Part shown: positions 21,958 to 31,900 of the stretch, one piece after another
Layout of the letters: the number at the start of each line of letters is the position of its first letter
Numbering within the stretch: position 1 is the stretch's first letter
Origin: Triatoma infestans
Taxonomy: Eukaryota > Arthropoda > Insecta > Hemiptera > Reduviidae
DNA length: 64,000 nucleotides
Reading direction: 5' to 3'
Assembly: GCA_011037195.1 (NCBI GenBank)
Contig: JAAEAF010001497.1
Span: 1-64,000 of the forward strand
Position numbers and translations under genes: made by a program
The notes under the pieces: generated by a model
The model's database searches: none
Seen by the model: only the letters and a program-made list of their open reading frames with translations
What the model was told of the DNA's origin: nothing

Positions 21958-22320
21958 TAGAGCCACCCTAATTTCGATGATTTATCTTGACAATTATAAT
22001 AAACAAACAAAAAACTATTTATTTATTATAACTTTAAGATTATTTAATCTGATTTAAATATTTCACTTGGTTTTCCAAGAACTACTGACTGGATAAAACC
22101 ATGAATCACGACTCCAGAGTGTCTGGAATTCTAGATTAGAAAAAGTAAGTATTACCTCTTCTTTTCCTTGAAGAGATCTTCTTAAGGCAGGCCGGGCTCC
22201 AAGCATTATGCCTTGTAACAAGGTAAGTAGGAAAGAAATGCCTGATAAATTAAGAATACCTTCTTGTTTTATAATAATATTATATTAACTTGTGATATTT
22301 TTATATAAATATTAATTGAG
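21958..22320. other. AT-rich stretch without recognised content
   Basis: Nothing coding or repetitive recognised. Confidence 0.35.
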
Positions 22321-22720
22321 CTCCGGGGGTAGAAAAACCCATGGTATTCTCTGTCTTAAGAGGCGACTAAAAGAGAAGTTGTCCACCCTATTTGTCCTTG
22401 ATTAAGATTTTATTCCACCTTCAATTTCAATTTTCAACTCAGCGAAGGTAGCCACCGTCCAGACAATAAGAAACCACATATTACTTTTCTTATATTCCCT
22501 AGCTTAGGTTAATTTAAAGTTGGACCAGCTCCCAGCTCTAGTAACAAGTTCTGAATACTTTCCACCAAGCAGAGAAAAGCAAAAGGAAACAGGAAAGGCC
22601 TAACAAGGGATGGTGTAAGGATATCCAGAAAGGAATACCAGCATTTAGGGCTCACTGAAAGTTACTGGGAATAAAAGAAAGAAGGAATGTTGGGACTTAT
22701 TAGTTCGTCCTAGATGAACA
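22321..22720 (+). repeat. Decayed interspersed repeat with a CTCCGGGGGTAG start
   Basis: Contains GCTCCGGGGGTAGAAAAACCCATGG and TAAGAGGCGACTAAAAG in close succession, a combination I associate with an interspersed repeat seen in other insect genomes. The following 300 bases read as stop-interrupted protein-like sequence. Family not named; identification is from memory only. Confidence 0.35.
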
Positions 22721-22974
22721 AAAAAATATATGTCATTTTCTAAATAGAAAAATAGAAAGAATCTTACATTCTTTCATGATCCGAAATATTCTTGTATTCC
22801 CCTAAGTTCGCTTGGAGAAAAATATATTGTAAATTCAAGTTTTCAAGATTTCTTTCGATTGTTTTTATGTTTACAACGATGTAGCCTAGACATCAAGAGA
22901 GAGACTAAAGATAATTTAATCAGTTTCCGTTGGGTAATTCCACTTTTTATCACATTCAAAATGAATATATTTCT

Positions 22975-23278
22975 GAAAATGTAGGTGAGTCCGCAATGCT
23001 GGATAACATCCGGTACTTTATCGGTCTAGCATGCATACTGGTTTTGTTCCTGTCCGGTTTCGGATTTTCATCCATCGTCAGAGCAAATTCACCAAGTTTG
23101 TGTAGGGAGTTCACTTCAACGAACTGTTTGTGTTACGACTCACACTTGTTGGTTTGTATATATGTGGGATCGCATTGTAAGATAACCTTCCCACATATAT
23201 ACAACCAACAAGCTCTGACGATGGATGAAAATCCGAAACCGGTCAGGAACAAAACCAGTACGGATAAAATACCGGGTA
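22975..23278. mobile_element. Hammerhead-like palindrome element, family 2
   Basis: Arms 23010-23084 and 23208-23275 are near-perfect inverted copies running from CCGGTA to GAGC. Each arm carries a hammerhead-like core: CTGACGA, T, GGAT-GAAA-ATCC hairpin, GAAA, CCGG. The right arm reads on +, the left arm on -. Between them is a second, 23-bp hairpin (CTTGTTGG...CCAACAAG at 23146-23210). About 35 bases (GAAAATGTAGG...) extend beyond the left arm only. Perfect 11-bp duplications AATATATTTCT flank the unit at 22964-22974 and 23279-23289. No significant frame. Confidence 0.8.
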
Positions 23279-23289
23279 AATATATTTCT

Positions 23290-23849
23290 ATGAGAAAGAG
23301 TTTTCTCTTTGATCTTATTTTCTCCAAAACTTGAGAAAAGCTTTTTTTTCTCCTTTTTTTTTTTGTGTATATAATATTCAAAATAATATTAAATTACTTA
23401 AATTAAAAGTGAAATGTGTACTATCTAGTTTCACACAAAACATTGTGGCTTCCACATCGTTGAAAATGGGTGATATAGGATTTGTGTGGCTTATTTGTTA
23501 CTATCAAAACAAAATTGTTTCGTCATACAATTGATTATAGTCACCCTGTGAATTGTGTTGTACGAAGTTAATTGACTAATTTTATGTATGTCAAATAATA
23601 ATGATAATGTTGTTAATAAAATAACATTAAATAGATAATATAAAGAAAATTATTACAATAAAACTAGAAGTATGTCATTGGGTTTATCACCAAATCCTTT
23701 TCAAGCATGCTTTCACCACTATTGTAATAAATATTAAGCTCTAATTAAAGTATTTAGTGCAAATTCCAATTTTGAAGATAATTTATCACTGAGGATTGCA
23801 AAATATAAGAATATTTCACACTTGATTTTTTTACTTTCTCTTATTCCCC
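23290..23849. other. AT-rich stretch without recognised content
   Basis: No exon or known repeat recognised. Confidence 0.35.
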
Positions 23850-24580
23850 ACTAGTAATGAGGAATAATTACGATCTATGTCTATGATTAACCGGAAGTGC
23901 GGCGATCTTACTGAATGTTTTTTCCTAAAGTTTGTGTGATTTTCTCGGCTGGCCAGCTCCAATGATTTTATTTTGTTGTTGCGATTGGTTCCGCAGAGCT
24001 GGAAAGCTTCAGAGATATTGATACATTTGAGTGAATCAACGTATTTGCTGCTGTGGCTAAGTTCTATGGTGTTACACTGTTTAACAAAAACATCCTGATG
24101 ATGGGCGAACGCCCGTCGAAACCGGTCGATGACCACCAAAAGAAGCAGGCTATCGGAAAATATCTCTGATAGCTTGTATTTTATCTATCTACATAGATAT
24201 AAATATTTATAACTTTTATTTGAATCATTTTATCCAGGAAAATTTATTTTTGGGGCATTTTGGGGGGAATAGTAACATTAAGCTTTCCTCTGCAGTACTA
24301 TTCAATACAATATATGGTTTCAACAACTTATATAAAATTGATTCATTGGGTCAGCATCAGAGACATTTTCCGTGGTAGCCTGCTTCATTTTAATTCATTG
24401 GGAGTGGGGGGGGGGAGCAGTGTTATGCTTTCCTTGAAAGTACCATTTAAATTGTACCATAATATTATATGATTATAGAGATTTTTGGAATTTAATCGAA
24501 AACAACAATAACGATTTCCTTTAAACTTGGAATGCCAACATCACAGACATACAAACCTATTATTTTTATTTGAAACATTT

Positions 24581-24614
<34 letters not shown>

Positions 24615-24885
24615 ATTTTGATAGCAGTGTGTGGCGTTAATTTTAAAGGTTATATATGTAGTTTGTTCAGTGTTTTTAGATCGCTCTGCTGGTGCATAAT
24701 ATAATTATTACTTCTCTACCTGCCAACACGAGTAGGTTGGTGGTACTTATCCCCCACCACCTCTATATTTATGTAAGGACAATATGAAAAATCTGAGTTT
24801 TAAGAAAATTTATCGTTTAATATATAATTGTATTAAAAGGAGTAAGAGAAAGTCGTGTGAGTGTTTTACACACACCAGATTTTTT
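23850..24885 (+). repeat. ACTTTCTCTTAC-family repeat, interrupted
   Basis: Contains AACCGGAAGTGCGG, GATTTTCTCGGCT, TTTATTTGAATCATTTT, TTGGAATTTAATCG and the full 3' end GGAGTAAGAGAAAGTCGTGTG plus a TTTTACACACACCAGA hairpin at 24838-24885. It is interrupted by a hammerhead-like element at about 23970-24175 and a short solo end of that element at 24352-24393. A 28-base A tract lies near 24584-24612. Confidence 0.7.
23975..24172 (+). repeat. Hammerhead-like element, family 1, single-armed copy
   Basis: Begins with the outer block GGTTCCGCAGAGCTGGAAAG shared with the 26.8 and 51.4 kb copies. It ends with the core at 24091-24131: CATC, CTGATGA, T, GGGC-GAAC-GCCC, two extra bases, GAAA, CCGGTC, GATG, then GAAGCAGGCTATCGGAAAATA. 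The left arm's own core is absent or decayed. Both sides adjoin ACTTTCTCTTAC-family sequence. Confidence 0.65.
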
Positions 24886-25903
24886 TATTTAAATTATGGT
24901 TATTTAAAATAAAAAACCATTAGAAAATCCATAATTTTTTTTTTTCTTATTATAATTATTTTAAAGAAAAAATCTATAATTATAAACAATTAATTATAAA
25001 ATACTCGAGAAAAAAAAACTAATTTAAAAAAAGACAAATTTTAATTTTAAAAAATAACAGTTATAAAATATAAAAATTGAATTAAATTTAAAAAAAAAAA
25101 ACATAATGAGCAATCGAAGTTTTCTTTGAAAATTATCTTAAACACACTTTTTTCTCGGATGATGGGTAGGGGTGAGGGAGGTGAAATAAACAACAAAAAT
25201 TAATTTTTTTCATTTGAGTGAGGTTACAAATTGAAAAAAAAATAAAAAATAAAAAAAATTAAAAACCTATAATATTAATATATTTTCTTCAATAATAAAT
25301 CCAACAAATATATTAAATTATCTTTATTTTAATTTTTAAAATTTTTTTTGGGGGGGGGATAACGCACAGTATCACAATCGAGACAAACTAGTTTATTATC
25401 TGCATTTTTTTTTATTTTTATTTTTTATTTATTTATTTAATAATTTTCAATTTTTACATTTTGGAAATAAGTTTTCTTTTTGTCTGTTTTTTTCTGATTA
25501 GATTTACATTAATTGATTTTTTTTTCCTTGGTTCACATAGTAGTCTTTTCAGGCTTAATTTTATTTTAATTTTTCCAGTTTTCCCTTTAAAAAATAAAAT
25601 AAAGTAATTTCCACAGAAAGAAAAGAAAATAAAGAAAACCGTGTACAACAAATGATACAAAATTAAAACATATTAACTAAATTAATTTAATTTAATTAAA
25701 ATATTTTTTTATTTTTAATTTTTCATTTACGAGTGAGCGTATTTATAAGGGGGAGGAATTGGAGCAACTTAAAACAAAATATATCGCATAAAGCTTTTGC
25801 GTCAATATTTGGCGGATTTTTTTTTTTATTATATTATTTATTAGTAAAATTATGTGTTTTTTTTAATTATTTGTTTCTTTTTTCTTTATTGAATTCCTTG
25901 AGA
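24886..25903 (-). other. Very AT-rich region, probably the Aps/NUDT 3' untranslated region and beyond
   Basis: Directly downstream of the - strand stop codon at 25904. Dominated by A- and T-tracts with no repeat family member. Several AATAAA words read on the - strand, for instance the complement of TTTATT near 25885. No other gene recognised. Confidence 0.45.
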
Positions 25904-28900
25904 TCAGGTCACTTGAGGATTATTACTATTGTTTGTTGAATTATGTTGAGGAGTAATCAATGATTCTAGATAGGTCAATTGTACGGGCTTATGCAGGGAT
26001 AGCTGTTTCAAAGCGTCCTCCAAGGTAAACCACTTGCGTTGACGACCTGTGTACATAATAGAAAACATGATTAGATTTTTTACAAAAAAAAAAAAATGCG
26101 ATTAAAAAATTAAATTATAAACACAACATTCTTTTATTTTTATTTTTTTGTTGCTGTCTAAAATATCGTCAACTATTTTGATTGGGCAATTTGTTTGTTT
26201 AGTTTTTTTTTTAAGTTTTTTAAATTAATTTAAAAAAACAAATTCAAAACTCCAAAATAACTTACCTACTAATTTAACTATTTCAAAACTAAACTCTAAA
26301 CTATCTTTTTTTACTTTTTTTAACGTTCTAACTCTTAGGTGCGGCTTTATGATATTTCTGTGTTTATATCTTAGTTATTACAAGTACCTTATGCAACAAT
26401 GTAGGATATTGTACATTGTTTTTTTTTTGTTTACATATATTTATTTTTACTTTCTCTTACATCCTAGTACGACGAAGTATTGCGCGATCGTCAGATTTTA
26501 GAAATTGTTTTCTTCGGAAATACAAGTTCTGGGACGCTTTGAATAATAAAAAAAATGTTTTTAGCGAATGTTCTGTATGTTTAGTGCGTTTATGTGTATG
26601 TTTCAACAGAATATCTCAAAAACGAAAAGTCGCAGGAAGCTCAAACTTGGTATTCCGTTTAGATACTACCACCGCATCAAACACGAAGGTTACGTTCTCG
26701 TCCATCAACCGGAAGTGCTTTAATTCAGTTTTTCATGATTTTCTCGAAAAGAGCAGCAACGATTTTCTTCAATAGTAGTGGTGGTGGTTGGTTCCCCAGA
26801 GCTGGAAAGCATCAGAGACATTTTCCGTGGTGGCCTGCTTCATTTTGTGGTCATCGATCGGTTTCGGGCGTTCGCCCATCTTCAGGTGCGTTTTCAGACA
26901 GTGTGACAACACAGACTTGCACAGAGCAAATGCACACTCTGTGTAAACTCTGTGTGCAAGTCTGTGTTGTCACACAGTCTGAAAAACGCGATCCTGAAGA
27001 TGGGCCGAAAGCCCGAAACCGGTCGATGCCACAAAATGAAAGCAGGCTACCACGGAAAATGTCTCTGATGGATTTCTTCAAACTTCGCATACTATCTTCA
27101 CACCATAAAATACTGTAACGTTTTTCCGTCTAAACTACTACTGCAACTAGTTTTAAGTGGGTTCGTATAGATAAAATACTCTAAACTTCAATAAAGAAAA
27201 CACCAATTTATTGTTATACACAATAAATTACAAAATACAACACTTAATAATAATTAATTCACAATTTAAACCACAAAAGTTCACTTTGTTCACTTTCCAC
27301 AAACGTACACTTCGTTTGTAACTAGAAAAACTCTCTCAACTCTCTGCGGTCCAAATATTTATACCGGGGGAGAATCTTCTAGAATCTTCTCAATCCTTCC
27401 AGAAGGAACTAGAGTGCGTCGCCAGCACTTTCTAGCGGCCACTAAGAGAACTTGAGGTTCCTACTTCCTCTCCTAGATGGCACGTTACAATACCTATCAC
27501 TTTTATTTGAAACATTTTCCCGGGGAAAATTGATTTTGTTGGATTCTGGGGTAAGTAACAAAGCTCACCTTTATGGTACCACTTCAATAAAATGTATTGT
27601 TCTCATACCTGTATAATATTAATATACGATAGTTGCATTGTTAGAATTCCAAATTTGAAAAAGAAAATAGGTTAACCGGAAGTGCAACCCTACAGAATAA
27701 GTCGTTGAGTTTTTTGAAATTTTCTTGAAAAAGACTATAACGATTTCCTTCGAATATTAAAATGCAGAGATAAAAACTTATCACTTTTATTTGAAACATT
27801 TTTCTGTAAAAATTGATGTTTAGATAGTTCTGCAGAATTTAAGGAGTTGAATTTTAAATGTTATATGCGGAATTGGTTCAGTCTTGTTCTTCCGGTTTGC
27901 AATATAATCTCTTGTCTACCTGTCTGGGGTAGCTGGTTGGTCCTTATCTATTTGTATTATGAACAATGAGTGAAATTTAAAGTTTAATGAAAATTTGTCA
28001 TGTTATTAACAGCAAGGGAGTAAAAGAGAGTCGCGTGAGTAAATCACACCAGATTTTTTTTTGTATTTTGAATGTGAAATAAAATTTTGTTATAGCTAGT
28101 ATAAAAAGAAATTTTACATACAATAGTAGGAAAGTGCTTTGTTAAGTCAAATTCAGCATGCGATGATGCATAAAAAATTCTATTATGATGTCGTTCACTC
28201 CTACTTCAGAACGGGTTCAATTACTTCTTTATGCATTTCTACATGTATTCTGATAAGCAAAATTGCAATATCATGAACAAGCAATTTAATATGATTTAAT
28301 ATGAGCTTATAAAATGTTTTCTTTTTCTTTTTTGTCTAATAATTTCCATAAAGTGTTGCCATTAAATATAATTATATTTAATCAATTAATTAATTTAATT
28401 ACCAATACTCCTTGAATCTTCCCATTCTGGTAATTCTTCTGTAACAACCATTACAAATACTTCCGTTCTATGCTTCCTTTCGTCGTTCTGCAAACAAAAA
28501 GAAATTAATCATTATTTAAGTTTTAAAAACTAAATAGATATAAGATTGGCTTATATAATATAGGGGGTAATTTTAATATGAAACACTCCACTTGTCATGG
28601 ACAAATATGTCAGATTAAAAATAATTATATTACTTAATTTTTTCAAGGATTCCAACCCTTCCATATTTATTTTTTTGAGCTGTAGAAATAAGAGATTTAG
28701 AAACTAACATTCTTATTTTACATTTAAACTTTTTTTTTTTTTTTGAATTCTTAAATTAGGTTTTTTTTAAATGAAAAATGGTTACCGAAAGAAAAAAAAG
28801 ATGAATATTCGCTGAGATATCCAATTTTGAATGTAGAGAAATTCTCTCCTTCCGATTGTTACAATTTCACATTATTTTTTAGTTTATAATCAAATAAGGC

Positions 28901-31900
28901 AAAAAACATAATCACATGAATTGTTCAAAATGGGTGCCATCATTAAATAAGCCACAAACACGCTCTTTTTGTCAACTTTACATTGGCTGCACTCATTATA
29001 GAACCTGATTCTGGATTTATTAACAGGTTAAAGAAATTCTTTCTTTAAATCCTTCTGTAGAGGTGGGAGGGTGCAGGTACCCATAAAAACAACTTTTTTT
29101 TTTGTATCTCAAGAGAAAATAGTAATACAGACGCGTAACCCTTAGTGTATGGGGGAGTGGGCGGTCCGCCACTGAATAAGACTGTGCGTGCCAATCCATT
29201 TAGATAGTTAGATAGTAGCTCTAGATAACGACGCTATTTATGAGCTGGACCATCCATCTTGCGCTGGAAGTATATCATTTGCCAACATGCAAAAGGAAAG
29301 AACTTCACTTAAGGAAAGAAGATACCTGTCTGCGTTCAATGTTTCTTGTAAAAAAATACGGATCTACAAGTGCCCATTTCAGAAATTCATCACTCCGTAA
29401 AATATCTTTAAAAAAAAAAATAAATAAATCAAGAGAAGTAAACAGAAATTTCTTCAATTTTAAAAACTGAATACCTCCATTTTTCATCTGCTATTCGAAA
29501 TCTGCATCATTTCATCATTTTTGAAATATGCTTTTAGAATTCATTAAAAAAAATATGTGGTCCAATTTGAAAAAAGAAAGTTAGTTTCAAAAACTTCTTA
29601 TTTCTGCACTTAAAAAGAGAATTGATCACACACTTGGAAGCCAAGAAATTGTGGCGTTACATGTTAAAACCGTCACCTGGTATACATATGTATTGCATAT
29701 ATACTTTGAAATATACTGTAATACCCATATTACTATACAATACAATAGGGTATGAAGTAAAATCCTGCTTATTTTCTCTGTGCAAGGAAGTATTGCCAAT
29801 GAATTGGTCTGTATATTTGTCAGTGTATGGTGTAAAAAAACCCTCAGAAATGTAAACACTTGGTGTGAAATACACGACTTTCTGTTCCAGCAATTTACAT
29901 AGTTACGAAAATTAAATGTTCTTCAAATTATAATTGTTTAGTTTTCTTCTAAATCTTATATACCAATGGGCCAGACTTTGAGGGGAGCGAGACCTTCCAG
30001 CTCCCCACAACCTCTCTAAAAACAATTTTCTCTGAAAAAAGTTACAAATAAAAGTGATCTCAATCATTTTGTAAATCTGTATGTATATAGTTAGTATACC
30101 AGAGATCTCAATAAAACATGGTTCAATAATATCGCACTTCCGGCCAATCGAGTTTTTTTTTAACTCAGAATTATATATTCTAAATATTACTTATTGTGAA
30201 GAAGACCCGTTCAAACTTATTTCCGGTAAAACTTCAATATCGAAAGGTGTGTAATTAAAATTATATCGAAAATTTGTCACGATCACAATTACTTCCTCTA
30301 ATCAACCAGTGTGAGAAAGTAAAATAAATAAGCCTACCTACATATGAGGTACGTATACAAAGTTTAAAGAAAACTTTGGAGCCGTTTACGAGCGGTAACT
30401 GTTGAAAAATCTATTCAATAAAGTGGTACTTCCTTTTGAAGAATTATCATAGATAACTTCCTGTCGGATCCCAATGGGATACCCAAACGGAATGTCAAGT
30501 CTGCGAATTTTTCGTTTTCGAAAAATATTTTCTTTCTAAATACCACTTTTCCATACTCAGGGCACCTTTTTCCGGTTAAAATTCATCAGCCGTATGTTCA
30601 CATTACTGAACAGTTCTTCGCGTTTGTCTGGTGTTATTACTTGAAAGTTGATTTCAGCGAAGTTTTGGAAAGCTGGATGGGGAGTTAGACTTTCTAATCT
30701 GACACTGTCGTAGCACCTGTTAAGGACAACTAACCCTTTAGTAAGGATCCAATACGTGAAAATAATTTACCAAGTACAATAAAAAAAGCAGTCAAAGAAA
30801 TCGTTTGTTTATTTTACAAGCAACTGAAATATATAGTATGCATAGAAACAAGCAAATTGCTAGGCATAGTTGCTATATGATTCAGTATTTAATAACATAT
30901 TGTCAGCAACATCCATTTTAAATTTGAGTCAGTACAGTTTGAGTCACTACTTCCACGAAAGAAGACTTCCTGGATGCCAACCCGGATGATTGCCTGCCGT
31001 TACCTCTATGAAATAGAAACATCATCCGAAAGAGTTCCGCCTACTACCTTATTATCATCGCCTACTACCTTATTATCACCGCCTACTACCTTATTATCAA
31101 GGAAGCCTCACTGAGAGGTGTCTTTATTGTTACTATTCGTAACAGGTTTCCGGAAATGTAAATAATATTAAAGCCGGTAGTATACTTGTCTCAAAAAGTC
31201 TAAGAATGGAAGAATCCATAGCCGGCTACTTGCAATTTATCCGGGTACATGATAATAAGAAAGTTACTATAGTGGGCTTAGCTGAAGGATACAACACCGT
31301 ACACCACCATGGGTTTATCCCAACTCAATACACCCAACCACACCCTAATTTCAGCTTTATGCTCTAGTCTAGATAACTACATGGCAATCTCAACGACACA
31401 CAAACAGTGATCTAAAAAACACTGACCCAAATTTCTTCCTGCTACAAATTATTCCAATTCTATTTGACAAACTGTGTTTAAACTTGGAAGTTTTACTAAA
31501 CTCTTAGTCGCCCCCAATATTACTTGTAAATAAACGGAATTAGAAAGAATTTGTAACTCCAATTTCAGTGACATATCTACATAAGTCTTTGTACATACAT
31601 ATGGAGACGATGAGTTGCACTTTAAACTTTGAAAACTGAATATTAAAAAACAAGGTCCATTATTGCTTTCTCTCAGCTTTCAGAGACAGTATTGCGATCG
31701 TGTACAACTTTCCATATCGAGTTTTCACCGGGAATATATACATTAAAGTTAAAGTGGTATTTACAAAAAGGTGTATGTCCTATGTCATAGACCAAACTCA
31801 AACATTGGAAATCGCAGAAAGTTCAAACTTGACATTCAGGGTGAGTGTTGTCAGGGAGGCTGACAATAAGGTTTTCAACAGTAAAAAAAGAATCAGAAAA

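Larger units (their letters stand above)
26448..28060 (+). repeat. Nearly complete ACTTTCTCTTAC-family repeat with two insertions
   Basis: 5' end TTTACTTTCTCTTAC at 26448, then GAAGTATTGCGCGATCGTC; 3' end GTAAAAGAGAGTCGCGTGAG and TCACACCAGA at 28017-28055. Removing the palindrome (26772-27070) and the solo LTR (27114-27489) leaves about 0.9 kb. Inside, CAACCGGAAGTG / GATTTTCTCGAAAA / TTTATTTGAAACATTTT modules recur two to three times. It occupies the small intron of the Aps-like gene. Confidence 0.75.

Noticed and set aside
22930..23334. 134-codon frame with repeated GFGFSSIVRA/GFGFSS-like peptide
   Set aside because: The peptide is the translation of the palindromic hammerhead-like arms, and the opposite strand gives a mirror frame; it is structure, not coding.
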